Shown piece by piece: positions 48,640-56,267 of a stretch of DNA of 64,000 nt. Each line of letters starts with the position of its first letter. Position 1 is the first letter of the stretch. The stretch comes from Siphonodentalium dalli. Taxonomy: Eukaryota > Mollusca > Scaphopoda > Gadilida > Siphonodentaliidae. The DNA is taken from assembly GCA_032622095.1 (NCBI GenBank), contig CP136069.1:84530958-84594957 (forward strand). Reading direction: 5' to 3'. The position numbers and the translations under genes are program-made. The notes below the pieces were generated by a model, which ran no database searches, was not told where the DNA came from, and saw only the letters and a list, made by a program, of their open reading frames with translations.

Positions 48640-48796
48640 GGATATCCACACTTTTTCAGTGGATATGGGTTATATCTCATGAGTGATGACAAAACATTGA
48701 ATTTCCACGAGTGGCTTTAGCCACGAGTGGAAATTCAAATGTGTTGTCATCACGAATGAGATTTAACCCATATCCACTGAAAAAGTGTGGATATTC
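48640..48796. repeat. Palindrome with arms of about 75 bp inside element I
   Basis: GATATCCACACTTTTTCAGT ... TTTCCACGAGTGGCT, then the inverse ending AAAAAGTGTGGATATTC. Just beyond it (48867-48917) a 26 bp unit containing GTGGGATATCACTTATATCTC is repeated twice in direct orientation. Confidence 0.85.
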
Positions 48797-49100
48797 TGTT
48801 TATTATATACTTTAGTTACTTGCCTATGGCCCCCAATGAATGTCAATACATCAGAAATTTCACCAGTGGGATATCACTTATATCTCACTAGTGGGATATC
48901 ACTTATATCTCACTGCTAAAACCTTATAATTCATGGGCAAGTATATAATAAATAGAAATATCCATACTTTGCACACAGATCTCGCAGCGAACTTTTTATA
49001 TGTGGTCAGGAAGAGGTCGCTGCACACTTAAGAATGAAATAAATTCTGTACAAGTTTTGCCTTGGTTGAGACCATATTTGTCATATTTTGACTGGACTAT

Positions 49101-49345
49101 AACCCTTTCATGACTGGAGCTTCCTGTGCCAATGCATTCTCTTATATATGCCAGTCTCCCATAGGGAGCCTGAAATATATAAGAGAATGCATTGGACTAA
49201 CAATATTTACCTTGACCTTGTAAGCCAGTGCATTCTCTTATATATGTGAGGCTCCCTATGGGCGACTCGCATATATAAGAGAATACACTGGCACATGATC
49301 TTTAATGCTGCACCAGCGCAGCTCCTGCCATGAAAGGGTTACTAC
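49101..49345. repeat. Family C hairpin pair, copy C9 (best whole copy)
   Basis: CCCTTTCATGACTGGAGC, type-A palindrome, linker, type-B palindrome, then GCAGCTCCTGCCATGAAAGGGTTA. Both ends match the TTAA-CCCTTTCATGAC pattern, making the complete element a TIR unit of about 245 bp carrying two hairpins. Confidence 0.75.
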
Positions 49346-49582
49346 TTTGGCTTTGGTAGCAAAAACTATTTTAGTTGACTTGAGGAACCCACCCTCCAAA
49401 GATCTAGCCTAGCAAAACCACAGGAGATATATTCGGATGCTGAAAGGAGTTTGGGGGGGGGGGGGTCATACAAGGTTGCATTTAGCAGTCGCTTGTTGAT
49501 TGAAAATGATTCTCGGAATAAAAGACAACGAAAATTATCACCAGTAAAAAAAATTCATTTCACTAACTAAGACTTACCGTTC

Positions 49583-49729
49583 GATATTCATGTGAATAAA
49601 CTTTCAAAGCCCAAAGTTTCGCCAAATTTCGTTCCGGAATCGAGTTTTTTTTTAAACCGTGGCTTATGTCACGTGTTTCCAAAATACCACGAAATATAAA
49701 TCTCATTTCTTTCATTGGCGTTTGACGAG
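49583..49729 (+). repeat. DIRS left inverted terminal repeat
   Basis: GATATTCATGTGAATAAAC through GCCCAAAGTTTCGCC to GGCGTTTGACGAG. It pairs with 54492-54630 with scattered mismatches and small indels. The outer tip 49554-49582 is unique to this end and recurs, inverted, in the internal complementary region. Confidence 0.9.
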
Positions 49730-49759
49730 TGAAGACATCTCTTCTCTTACTCAAACATT

Positions 49760-51196
49760 ATGTCGGAAGTTAGTGGCAATTCTGCCTCAGACACTTCGCC
49801 AGTTAAGGTACCTGCTAGTGCTAAAAATAAGCGGCGAACATCGCGCTTAAATGCTTTAGAGACACGAGTTGACAGAAAACTGGAAAGTTTTCGATCAGAG
49901 TTTGGTGGTCAACTAGACACCATTCTCACTCTGTGTCGGGCTACTTCTAGCGGCAACACTACTGCAGGTCCGTCGAGTACAGTGGGGATGCCTAAAACAG
50001 GGTCTCAAAGTGCTGTGAACTCGGGAGGGGAGCCTAGTCGGCGAACAAACCCTCGTTTGGAAAGAGACAATGCTGCTCTTGATTCAGAATCTGATGTCGA
50101 TGACTTGATATCTATTGGTCTTGGGACCGACTGTTCACATTATCCAGACATGGACACAATTGTGGATGCATGTGCTGACAACACCAGTGAAGTGTTAAAT
50201 GTCAGCGTAGACCAGTCTGCGCCAATGTTATTGGCCAAGGGACTTATTGACATCTTCGGTGACGATGCTCTGACCAAAAAAAACGAAGGGAAACAAGGAA
50301 TGGTCTTAGAAAGTTCGCAAAAATCTGTTCTGGACCAATCCTGGCGGGCTGAGCACCCTATGACTGTTACTGCGTTTGCAGAAGAAACTTTTGAAAGCTT
50401 TCCTATTCATCACGAAACGGAATCATTCATGCAAGTGCCTTCTTTGGATGACTTTGTTGGAAGATGCTTGCAAAAGAAGCATGGCAAAAACCCATTTGCC
50501 AGGACTGCAAAATGTCTGGTTACACAACCGTATAAACGTATGGAGATGTTAGCCTACCGTGGTCAGTCGGCAGCCCACATGGGCATATCGGTCACATTGT
50601 ACATGCAGCAGGCGCTGGCCAAGCTGCTGATGGAAGTGCAGAAGGACCCTTTGGACATTGACAATGTCGCTAAACTTATTAGGGATACCTTTGCCATGAC
50701 CACTAAGACCCTGGACCAGTTCGGTCGTACCGGGTCGTTTCATCATATGGTTCGCAGACAAGCAGCCCTGACTGATACGGGCCTTTGGCAATTCGATGAT
50801 TCAAAAGAACTATCTGACTTGCCCCTCACCAGTGATGGTGTTTTAAGATCTGAGCTTCAAGTGTGCCTAAAATCACGTAAAGAACGAAATAAGACACTTG
50901 ACGAACTTATGCCCGTGTTTGACAAGCCAGTCAATCCCGGTAAACGGTTTGCCAACAACCAAACAGGGGATGCTCCACCCAAAAAGCAGTTCAAACTCCA
51001 GGCTGGAGGTTCCAACCAGAAGGTCAATGCTGGTGCTTCTACTAGCTATGGTCAGCAGCGGTCTGATTTTCGTTTCAACGACCACCAACAGCCAACAACT
51101 TCTAATGCCAAGAAGAACAAAGGCTTTACCAACTACAAAATTCCCAAGAAGGGTGCCAACTTCAAGTCCAGTTCTGGCAAGTTTGGCAAGAAATGA
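49760..51196 (+). CDS. DIRS ORF1, gag-like protein
   Basis: 478 residues starting at the first ATG after the left terminal repeat. In DIRS elements this product is thought to package the RNA (family knowledge). The N-terminus is Ser/Thr-rich and basic (KNKRRTSR), followed by a probable coiled-coil stretch at about 30-60 (ALETRVDRKLESFRSEF), an acidic region at about 105-160, and the conserved central domain at about 235-390. The last 80 residues are Lys/Gln/Asn-rich and basic, suiting nucleic-acid binding, with no CCHC zinc knuckle. It is uninterrupted. Its stop codon lies 92 nt inside the start of ORF2, and GTGAGT follows at 51201. Confidence 0.85.
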   Translation: MSEVSGNSASDTSPVKVPASAKNKRRTSRLNALETRVDRKLESFRSEFGGQLDTILTLCRATSSGNTTAGPSSTVGMPKTGSQSAVNSGGEPSRRTNPRLERDNAALDSESDVDDLISIGLGTDCSHYPDMDTIVDACADNTSEVLNVSVDQSAPMLLAKGLIDIFGDDALTKKNEGKQGMVLESSQKSVLDQSWRAEHPMTVTAFAEETFESFPIHHETESFMQVPSLDDFVGRCLQKKHGKNPFARTAKCLVTQPYKRMEMLAYRGQSAAHMGISVTLYMQQALAKLLMEVQKDPLDIDNVAKLIRDTFAMTTKTLDQFGRTGSFHHMVRRQAALTDTGLWQFDDSKELSDLPLTSDGVLRSELQVCLKSRKERNKTLDELMPVFDKPVNPGKRFANNQTGDAPPKKQFKLQAGGSNQKVNAGASTSYGQQRSDFRFNDHQQPTTSNAKKNKGFTNYKIPKKGANFKSSSGKFGKK

Positions 51197-53285
51197 CTCG
51201 GTGAGTACTCTATTAAATGTAATACCTCAGATTCCCTTTCCGGATGTACAGGTCGGAGGTCGTTTCCTTGCTTTTCTTCCTCAATGGAAACACATAACGC
51301 AAGATTCGTGGACCCTCTCTATCATTGCCGTGGGCTACAAGCTAGATTTTCTGACACTTCCACCTTTCGAAGGTATAAAAGTCACGCGTGTAAACACGCC
51401 AAGACAGGTCATCTTACACACCGCTATAGAAAAGCTTTTAAAACTCGATGCCATAGAATTGGTGCCGAACCATTTAACGCTCAGCGGTTTTTACAGTACC
51501 ATCTTTTTGGTTCCGAAAAAGAACGGACAACTCCGTCCCATCTTGAACCTACGACCTCTGAATCAGTACATCCGGAAAGAGCATTTCAAAATGGATACCG
51601 TAACAAAGACTCTCGAACTGGTACAAAAGGCCGATTGGGCATTTACGGTAGACATACAGGACGCGTACTTTCATGTCAGCATTTACCCGGCTCATCGCCA
51701 GTACCTGAGGTTTTGCATCGGCACAAAAAATCAGGGCTATCAAGTCTATCAGTTCAAGTCACTAGCATTTGGCCAAACAGCAGCACCTCGGGTATACACC
51801 AAAATAGTTTTGCAAGTAGCCGGTTACTTACGAAGCCAAGGCTTACGTCTGATAATCTACATAGACGATTGGTTTTGTTTAAATCAGTCTCGTCTGGGTC
51901 TACTTCGGGACAGATCCCTGATGCTCAAAACCCTGACAACTCTGGGATTTTTGGTAAACGAAACAAAATCCCATCTTACGCCAACACAGTCGATAGTGTA
52001 TTTGGGGGCGTTTTTCAATCTCAATTTGGGCTCTGTCGCACCGTGTCCAGAGCGAATTCTCGGGCTTCAGAAATCAGTTCGTTCCCTTCTAACCGGGAGC
52101 AACACGGCACAAGATTTTCTTCACCTATTAGGTCAGATTGCCTCTTGTCTCGAACTGATTCCTCACGCCAGATTATTCATGCGTCCTATCCAACTGTATC
52201 TTCTGCGTCACTGGCTACCATCAAGCCAGATGTACGACAAGATGATCCCATTTTCTCCATTGCTGGTTCCACATTTACAATGGTGGCAACTAGCAGCAAA
52301 CATAGCTCAGGGTCGCTCCCTTGTTTCAGTCCCTCCGTTGGATATGATCACCACCGATGCCTCATTGACGGGGTGGGTTGCTCATTTCAAATGTCACTAT
52401 GTACAAGGGACTTGGTCATTAGAAGATACATGTCTGCACATCAATCTTCTGGAGATGAAGGCAGTGTTTCTAGCCCTCCAACATTTCTCCCCTCTGCTTC
52501 TAAACAAGAGTATACTGATTCAAACAGACAACGTGACTGTCATGCAATATGTCAACAAACAAGGGGGTACTCGGTCACAAACTCTCTGCCAACTTGCACA
52601 AGAGATGTGGCATTATGCCATCAGTCAAGGCATGACGTTGCAGGCAGTGCACATTGCCGGTTCCTTAAACACGTGGGCCGATCAATTGAGCCGGTATCGT
52701 ATTCGGGACACAGAATGGGAACTCCATCACACTGTTCTGCAGCATCTGTTTCACAGATGGGGTAATCCTCTAATGGATCTCTTTGCCACGTTCAGCAACA
52801 AAAAATGTCCAATATTTTGCTCTTGGCAAAGTCATCCACAAGCTTATGCGATCGACGCTCTGACTCTGAATTGGTATCATCTTTTTGCTTACGCCTTCCC
52901 TCCGATCCCACTTCTGGGCAGAATGCCGACTCACTTGCAACAATGTCAGTGCGAGATCATACTGATAGCTCCCATGTGGCCGAAACAATCTTGGTATCCA
53001 CTGCTACTTCAGAACATTGTCGACTTCCCTGTCCGACTTCCACAATTAGACCATCTCTTGACTCAATATCAGAACAGGGTACTGCATCCCAACCTGGAAA
53101 TGCTCAATTTGACTGCCTGGCGTCTGTCGACAAACAGCTCCAAGCGACAGGATTTTCTGAAGGCTCTCGAAAGTTATTCGCTGCCTCGTGGCGGAAGGGT
53201 ACATTACGTGACTACGGGTGCAAGTTCAACCGGTTCCGCCGTTGGTGTGATAGCAGGACGATTGATCCCCACACTGCCACTTTAA
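51105..53285 (+). CDS. DIRS ORF2, reverse transcriptase / RNase H
   Basis: Copies the element RNA into DNA and removes the RNA strand. From ATG 51105 it is 726 residues; the frame is open from further upstream (50898), so the start is uncertain and may lie anywhere before VGGRFLAFLPQW (about 51255). RT motifs are visible: LVPKKNGQLRPILNLRPLN, AFTVDIQDAYFHVSI, and the catalytic YIDD at about 252-255. RNase H follows with Asp at about 418 (TTDASLTGW), Glu at about 450 (LLEMKAV), Asp at about 475 (QTDNVTV) and the ADQLSR region. Residues at about 560-640 (DLFATFSNKKCPIFCSW ... ILIAPMWPKQSWYPLL) form the DIRS segment sometimes annotated as Dam-like methyltransferase. No stops or frameshifts are seen. 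The 3' end overlaps the recombinase frame. Confidence 0.9.
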   Translation: MPRRTKALPTTKFPRRVPTSSPVLASLARNDSVSTLLNVIPQIPFPDVQVGGRFLAFLPQWKHITQDSWTLSIIAVGYKLDFLTLPPFEGIKVTRVNTPRQVILHTAIEKLLKLDAIELVPNHLTLSGFYSTIFLVPKKNGQLRPILNLRPLNQYIRKEHFKMDTVTKTLELVQKADWAFTVDIQDAYFHVSIYPAHRQYLRFCIGTKNQGYQVYQFKSLAFGQTAAPRVYTKIVLQVAGYLRSQGLRLIIYIDDWFCLNQSRLGLLRDRSLMLKTLTTLGFLVNETKSHLTPTQSIVYLGAFFNLNLGSVAPCPERILGLQKSVRSLLTGSNTAQDFLHLLGQIASCLELIPHARLFMRPIQLYLLRHWLPSSQMYDKMIPFSPLLVPHLQWWQLAANIAQGRSLVSVPPLDMITTDASLTGWVAHFKCHYVQGTWSLEDTCLHINLLEMKAVFLALQHFSPLLLNKSILIQTDNVTVMQYVNKQGGTRSQTLCQLAQEMWHYAISQGMTLQAVHIAGSLNTWADQLSRYRIRDTEWELHHTVLQHLFHRWGNPLMDLFATFSNKKCPIFCSWQSHPQAYAIDALTLNWYHLFAYAFPPIPLLGRMPTHLQQCQCEIILIAPMWPKQSWYPLLLQNIVDFPVRLPQLDHLLTQYQNRVLHPNLEMLNLTAWRLSTNSSKRQDFLKALESYSLPRGGRVHYVTTGASSTGSAVGVIAGRLIPTLPL

Positions 53286-54064
53286 CGGACGGTCTGAAAT
53301 ATCGAACTATCGCTGGGTACCGTTCTATGTTATCTGCTATGTTGCCACCTGTCGAGAATTTTGCCATTGGTCAACACCCTCAGATCATTCGTGTGCTCAG
53401 GGGTGTTTTTAATTCTAGACCGCCTGTTCGTCAGCTTGTACCAGGCTGGGATTTGCCTACCGTCCTCGCGATGCTACAGGCACCTCCTTTTGAGCCATTA
53501 GAACTGGTTTCTTTGAAATATCTGACGTGGAAAACAGTTTTCCTAATTGCAATCACTAGTTTTCGTCGATATACAGTCTTTGAAATTAGATACAGGTTCC
53601 ATGAATATTCAGACACGCAGGGTCAGTTTCATCAGACATGGTCTGTCTAAGCAAGATCGTGTATCGCATCTTAGTCCCATTATATTCATACCAGCCTTTC
53701 GGAAAATGAATTCTTGGACCCATGTCGGGCTATTACTACATATCTGAGCCGTACTGAGACCTTGCGATCGCCTACCTCCAGCACGGGGCAATTGTTTTTG
53801 GCCATCAATAGGCCACATAATCCTGTTTCCTCACAAACCATTTCAAGTTGGCTTGTTCACACAATAAAGAAGGCATATGACCCTACAAGTTATTCACAGT
53901 CTTCCTTACCAATACGGGGCCACTCTACCCGGGCCGTCGGCCAATCATGGGCTTTGTTTAAGGGTGCACAAATGAAATCTATTTTAGACAGTGCAGATTG
54001 GAAACACCCTTCTACATTCATTCGTTTTTATTTGCAGGATGTGATGGTGAATGTCCTGCAATGA
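52805..54064 (+). pseudogene. DIRS ORF3, tyrosine recombinase with two frameshifts
   Basis: Would insert the circular DNA copy. One frame runs 52805-53650 and covers the N-terminal core (LFAASWRKGTLRDYGCKFNR; HPQIIRVLRGVFNSRPP; FLIAITSFRR with the first catalytic Arg). Family-like sequence then continues in another frame (53590-53712, VSFIRHGLSKQDRVSHLSP) and returns to the first frame from 53714 (LDPCRAITTYLSRTE) to the stop at 54064. The C-terminal part keeps the catalytic His-Arg box GHSTRAVGQSWALF and the terminal WKHPSTFIRFYL with the probable nucleophile Tyr. Between SRTIDPHTA and GLKYRTI about a dozen residues typical of the family seem to be missing. The first 100 or so codons overlap ORF2, so the true start may be nearer 53100. 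Confidence 0.85.
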
Positions 54065-54340
54065 TTTGACATTCTTCCACAGGCGATTTTTATGGGAAAG
54101 GTATTCCCGTAGCATTGTATGCTGTCTGTGAATTGATATATGCTGAAGAATTACCAGCAAACAGTTAAATGTATATAAGTTCCTGTTTCTGAAAGGATAT
54201 CAGAAGAAGTGTATATGTACATTTGTATAGTGTTGATGTTGTGAACTATATAAAAAATTCTGAACACAACATGGAGATGATTCCACCTCATAAAGAACCC
54301 CTTCGATTGCAGCCCCGGATGGAGCTTTGGAATCTGCCAT

Positions 54341-54449
54341 TATTCACATGAATATCGAACGGTAAGTCTTAGTTAGTGAAATGAAATTTCAAAAATTTGG
54401 ACACAAGTTCAAATTTTATGAACTAACTATACTTACCTGAGATATTCAT
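54341..54449. repeat. DIRS internal complementary region
   Basis: The left half (54341-54390, TATTCACATGAATATCGAAC to GTTAGTGAAATGAA) is the inverse of the outer left terminus (49554-49600). The right half (about 54391-54449, TTTGGACACAAGTTCAAATT to TGAGATATTC) is the inverse of the outer right terminus (54623-54680). The junction near 54390 therefore represents the two element ends abutted, as expected for a circle-closing template. Confidence 0.92.
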
Positions 54450-54491
54450 CTCCCACCCAACCTCCCCTGCCTCAGACAGGGTTCTCACGGG

Positions 54492-54630
54492 CTCGTCAAA
54501 CGCCTATATGGGAATGAGATTTATATTTCGTGGTATTTTGGAAACACGTGACACAAGCCACGGTTTAAAAAAAAACTCCAACGAAATTTGGCGAAACTTT
54601 GGGCTTTGAAAGTTTATTCACATGAATATC
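54492..54630 (-). repeat. DIRS right inverted terminal repeat
   Basis: CTCGTCAAACGCC ... GGTTTAAAAAAAAACTCC ... GGGCTTTGAAAGTTTATTCA, inverse of 49583-49729. The outer tip 54631-54684 (TCAGGTAAGTATAGTTAG onward) is unique to this end and recurs in the internal complementary region. Confidence 0.9.
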
Positions 54631-54720
54631 TCAGGTAAGTATAGTTAGTTCATAAAATTTGAACTTGTGTCCAAATTTTGAAAATTTACAGCATCTTGTG
54701 ATAGTTGGCATGAGGATACA

Positions 54721-54869
54721 TACAATAATGCCCGAAGTATATGACCCTTTAACCACAGCAGAATTATGGGAAATTTTTCAGGATTTAGTCGGAAATATGG
54801 CAACAATCCTGAAAAATTTCCCATAATTCTGCTGTGGTTAAGGGGTCGATTATTTAGGACATTACTGTA
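54721..54869. mobile_element. TA-flanked fold-back MITE, copy D6
   Basis: TACAATAATGCCC to the complement GGACATTACTGTA, arms through CAGCAGAATTATGGGAAATT. The centre is shortened to GGAAATATGGCAAC. It lies about 40 bp beyond the DIRS right end. Confidence 0.75.
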
Positions 54870-55329
54870 CATAGGTATACTTATTCCCGATTCAGTAATC
54901 AAGTTTTTTTTAAAGATATTAGACAAGTTATAATACCATGCCGATCACACGAAGATGAAGTTTGTTTACATTTGTCATGACACGTGCAGGGAATTCCAGT
55001 TTGAACCAGGCATCACGATATATGCATGGCCATTTAAACAAAATAGTTTGTTTCTCAGGGAATCTTTTTAAATAGGGGAGAAGATCACTCGATCTTTTCC
55101 ACCACTATCCTCACTTCTTTTTAAATCGATAACGGTTCATGACAGAGGTAGATATTTTTATTTTTTTATGTTAAATTAGTTTTGTAAGGAACCAGAAGAT
55201 ATTTATTTGGAGTTACTTACAGGGTATGCAGCACATACACTAAATATGGCGTGATCAGTCAGGACTGCTGGCCATCACATTCACAGGCACTTTGTAGAAA
55301 ACAATGTTTACATAATATATATATAATAT
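54870..55329. other. No gene seen
   Basis: AT-rich sequence with no supported feature. Confidence 0.4.
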
Positions 55330-55940
55330 AGACAAGGCCAGACAACTTTCGGTTTCCGATTCCCTAAATTCATTGCATTTCTGACTCACTGAACCGATTA
55401 TGGTTGTGTAAACGGCATTGTCACTTGTTTTTCTTCATCCGAAAGTGAATGAAAACCTCCTTACACTGTCAAATGCAGTGTAATGTCCAAAAAAACGTTT
55501 GCATACTTTGAAGTGAGAAAATTGCTTCAAACCGCAGCATTAACATGCACTCTACAGGAATTAATCAGCAGCAAATGTGACACTCTTTCTCATTGGTCGA
55601 TATTTAATATACATAATGTTTTTTTTCTGACCGTGTTTTCGTAAACAAAGCCACGTGAATATCGACCAATCAGAAAGAGGGCATATTTTGCCACGATTAA
55701 TGGCGAATCAGTCATGTTTATGCTTCGATTAGAAAGATTTCTACCACTTGAAAGTATATATAAAACAGGTTTATATCGGCATTCTACAGCATTGTACATG
55801 GTAAGGAGGGTTTTTATCACTTTTGGAAGTAGCAATATACGCGACAATACCATTTACCCGATCATAATCGGTGCAGTGGGTCAGAAATTCAACGGTGACG
55901 GCCGTACTATGCTATTCCGTACCGAACATTGTCACCCCCT
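55330..55940. repeat. Fold-back element, about 600 bp
   Basis: Nested inverted pairs: ATTTCTGACTCACTGAACCG (about 55378) with its inverse near 55870-55890, AAACCTCCTTACACTG (55450) with the inverse near 55800-55815, and TCATTGGTCGATATT (55590) with AATATCGACCAATCAGAAAG (about 55658-55677). Mismatched arms total about 180-200 bp per side. It lies just downstream of the transporter gene. Confidence 0.65.
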
Positions 55941-56060
55941 GTGGTATGTATATAAGGTATATTTTTAAAATATTTTTGCTGCAAGCTCCCCGTGATCACA
56001 TTTACCTTTAATTTAAAATGTAGATTTTTTTTCTTAAAAAATTGTCATAAAAACAATTAT

Positions 56061-56267
56061 TCAGTGGTGTTGTGCTTGGTTGGAATCCGCTGCATTATTT
56101 TCTTTAGATACTGCTGTCATTTCTTTGGATTCAAGGTCAATTACTATACGATCATCCACTGCCCAGGGTTGGATGTCAGCCTTGGAAAATACGAGGTAGA
56201 AGAGGGCACCACAAACGTAGATAGCAATTGCTATGTAGAACACTACTTGCCACTGTTCTCTTGTGCC
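56061..56267 (-). CDS. SLC17-type transporter, terminal exon
   Basis: 207 nt including the TGA stop. Acceptor CTACTTCACAG. Encodes the last helix (VVFYIAIAIYVCGALFYLVF) and a soluble tail with DDRIVIDLESKEM, ending NQAQHH. Confidence 0.88.
   Translation of the reverse strand, partial: GTREQWQVVFYIAIAIYVCGALFYLVFSKADIQPWAVDDRIVIDLESKEMTAVSKENNAADSNQAQHH

Larger units (their letters stand above)
46906..49097. mobile_element. TIR element I, 2.2 kb, TA-flanked
   Basis: Outer ends GTCCAGTCAAA and complement, with TA at 46904-46905 and 49098-49099. Inner terminal words pair as well: AAAAAGTTCGCTACGAGATC near 46987 with its complement near 48975-49000. The arms span about 115 and 130 bp with mismatches. 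It carries a tRNA-like SINE head and a cluster of palindromes. No transposase is recognisable. Confidence 0.7.
49552..54684 (+). mobile_element. DIRS-type tyrosine recombinase retrotransposon
   Basis: About 5.1 kb, clearly less AT-rich than its flanks. Three overlapping coding regions on the plus strand (gag; RT/RNase H; recombinase) stand in the order known for DIRS elements. There are no LTRs. Instead there are inverted terminal repeats plus an internal complementary region near the 3' end that matches the outer tips of both termini, the arrangement by which DIRS elements complete a circular DNA intermediate (family knowledge). DIRS elements integrate by tyrosine recombinase without target duplication, and none is seen. 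The recombinase frame is broken, so this copy is probably not autonomous. Confidence 0.92.

Noticed and set aside
51284-52765. 493-codon open frame overlapping the reverse transcriptase in another frame
   Set aside because: The translation is Ser/Arg/His-rich with no domain, while the frame-0 product has all RT and RNase H motifs. Taken as a composition shadow, although the length of the open frame is striking.
49552-54684. LTR retrotransposon
   Set aside because: Terminal repeats are inverted, not direct, there is no protease or DDE integrase, and a tyrosine recombinase with an internal complementary region is present.
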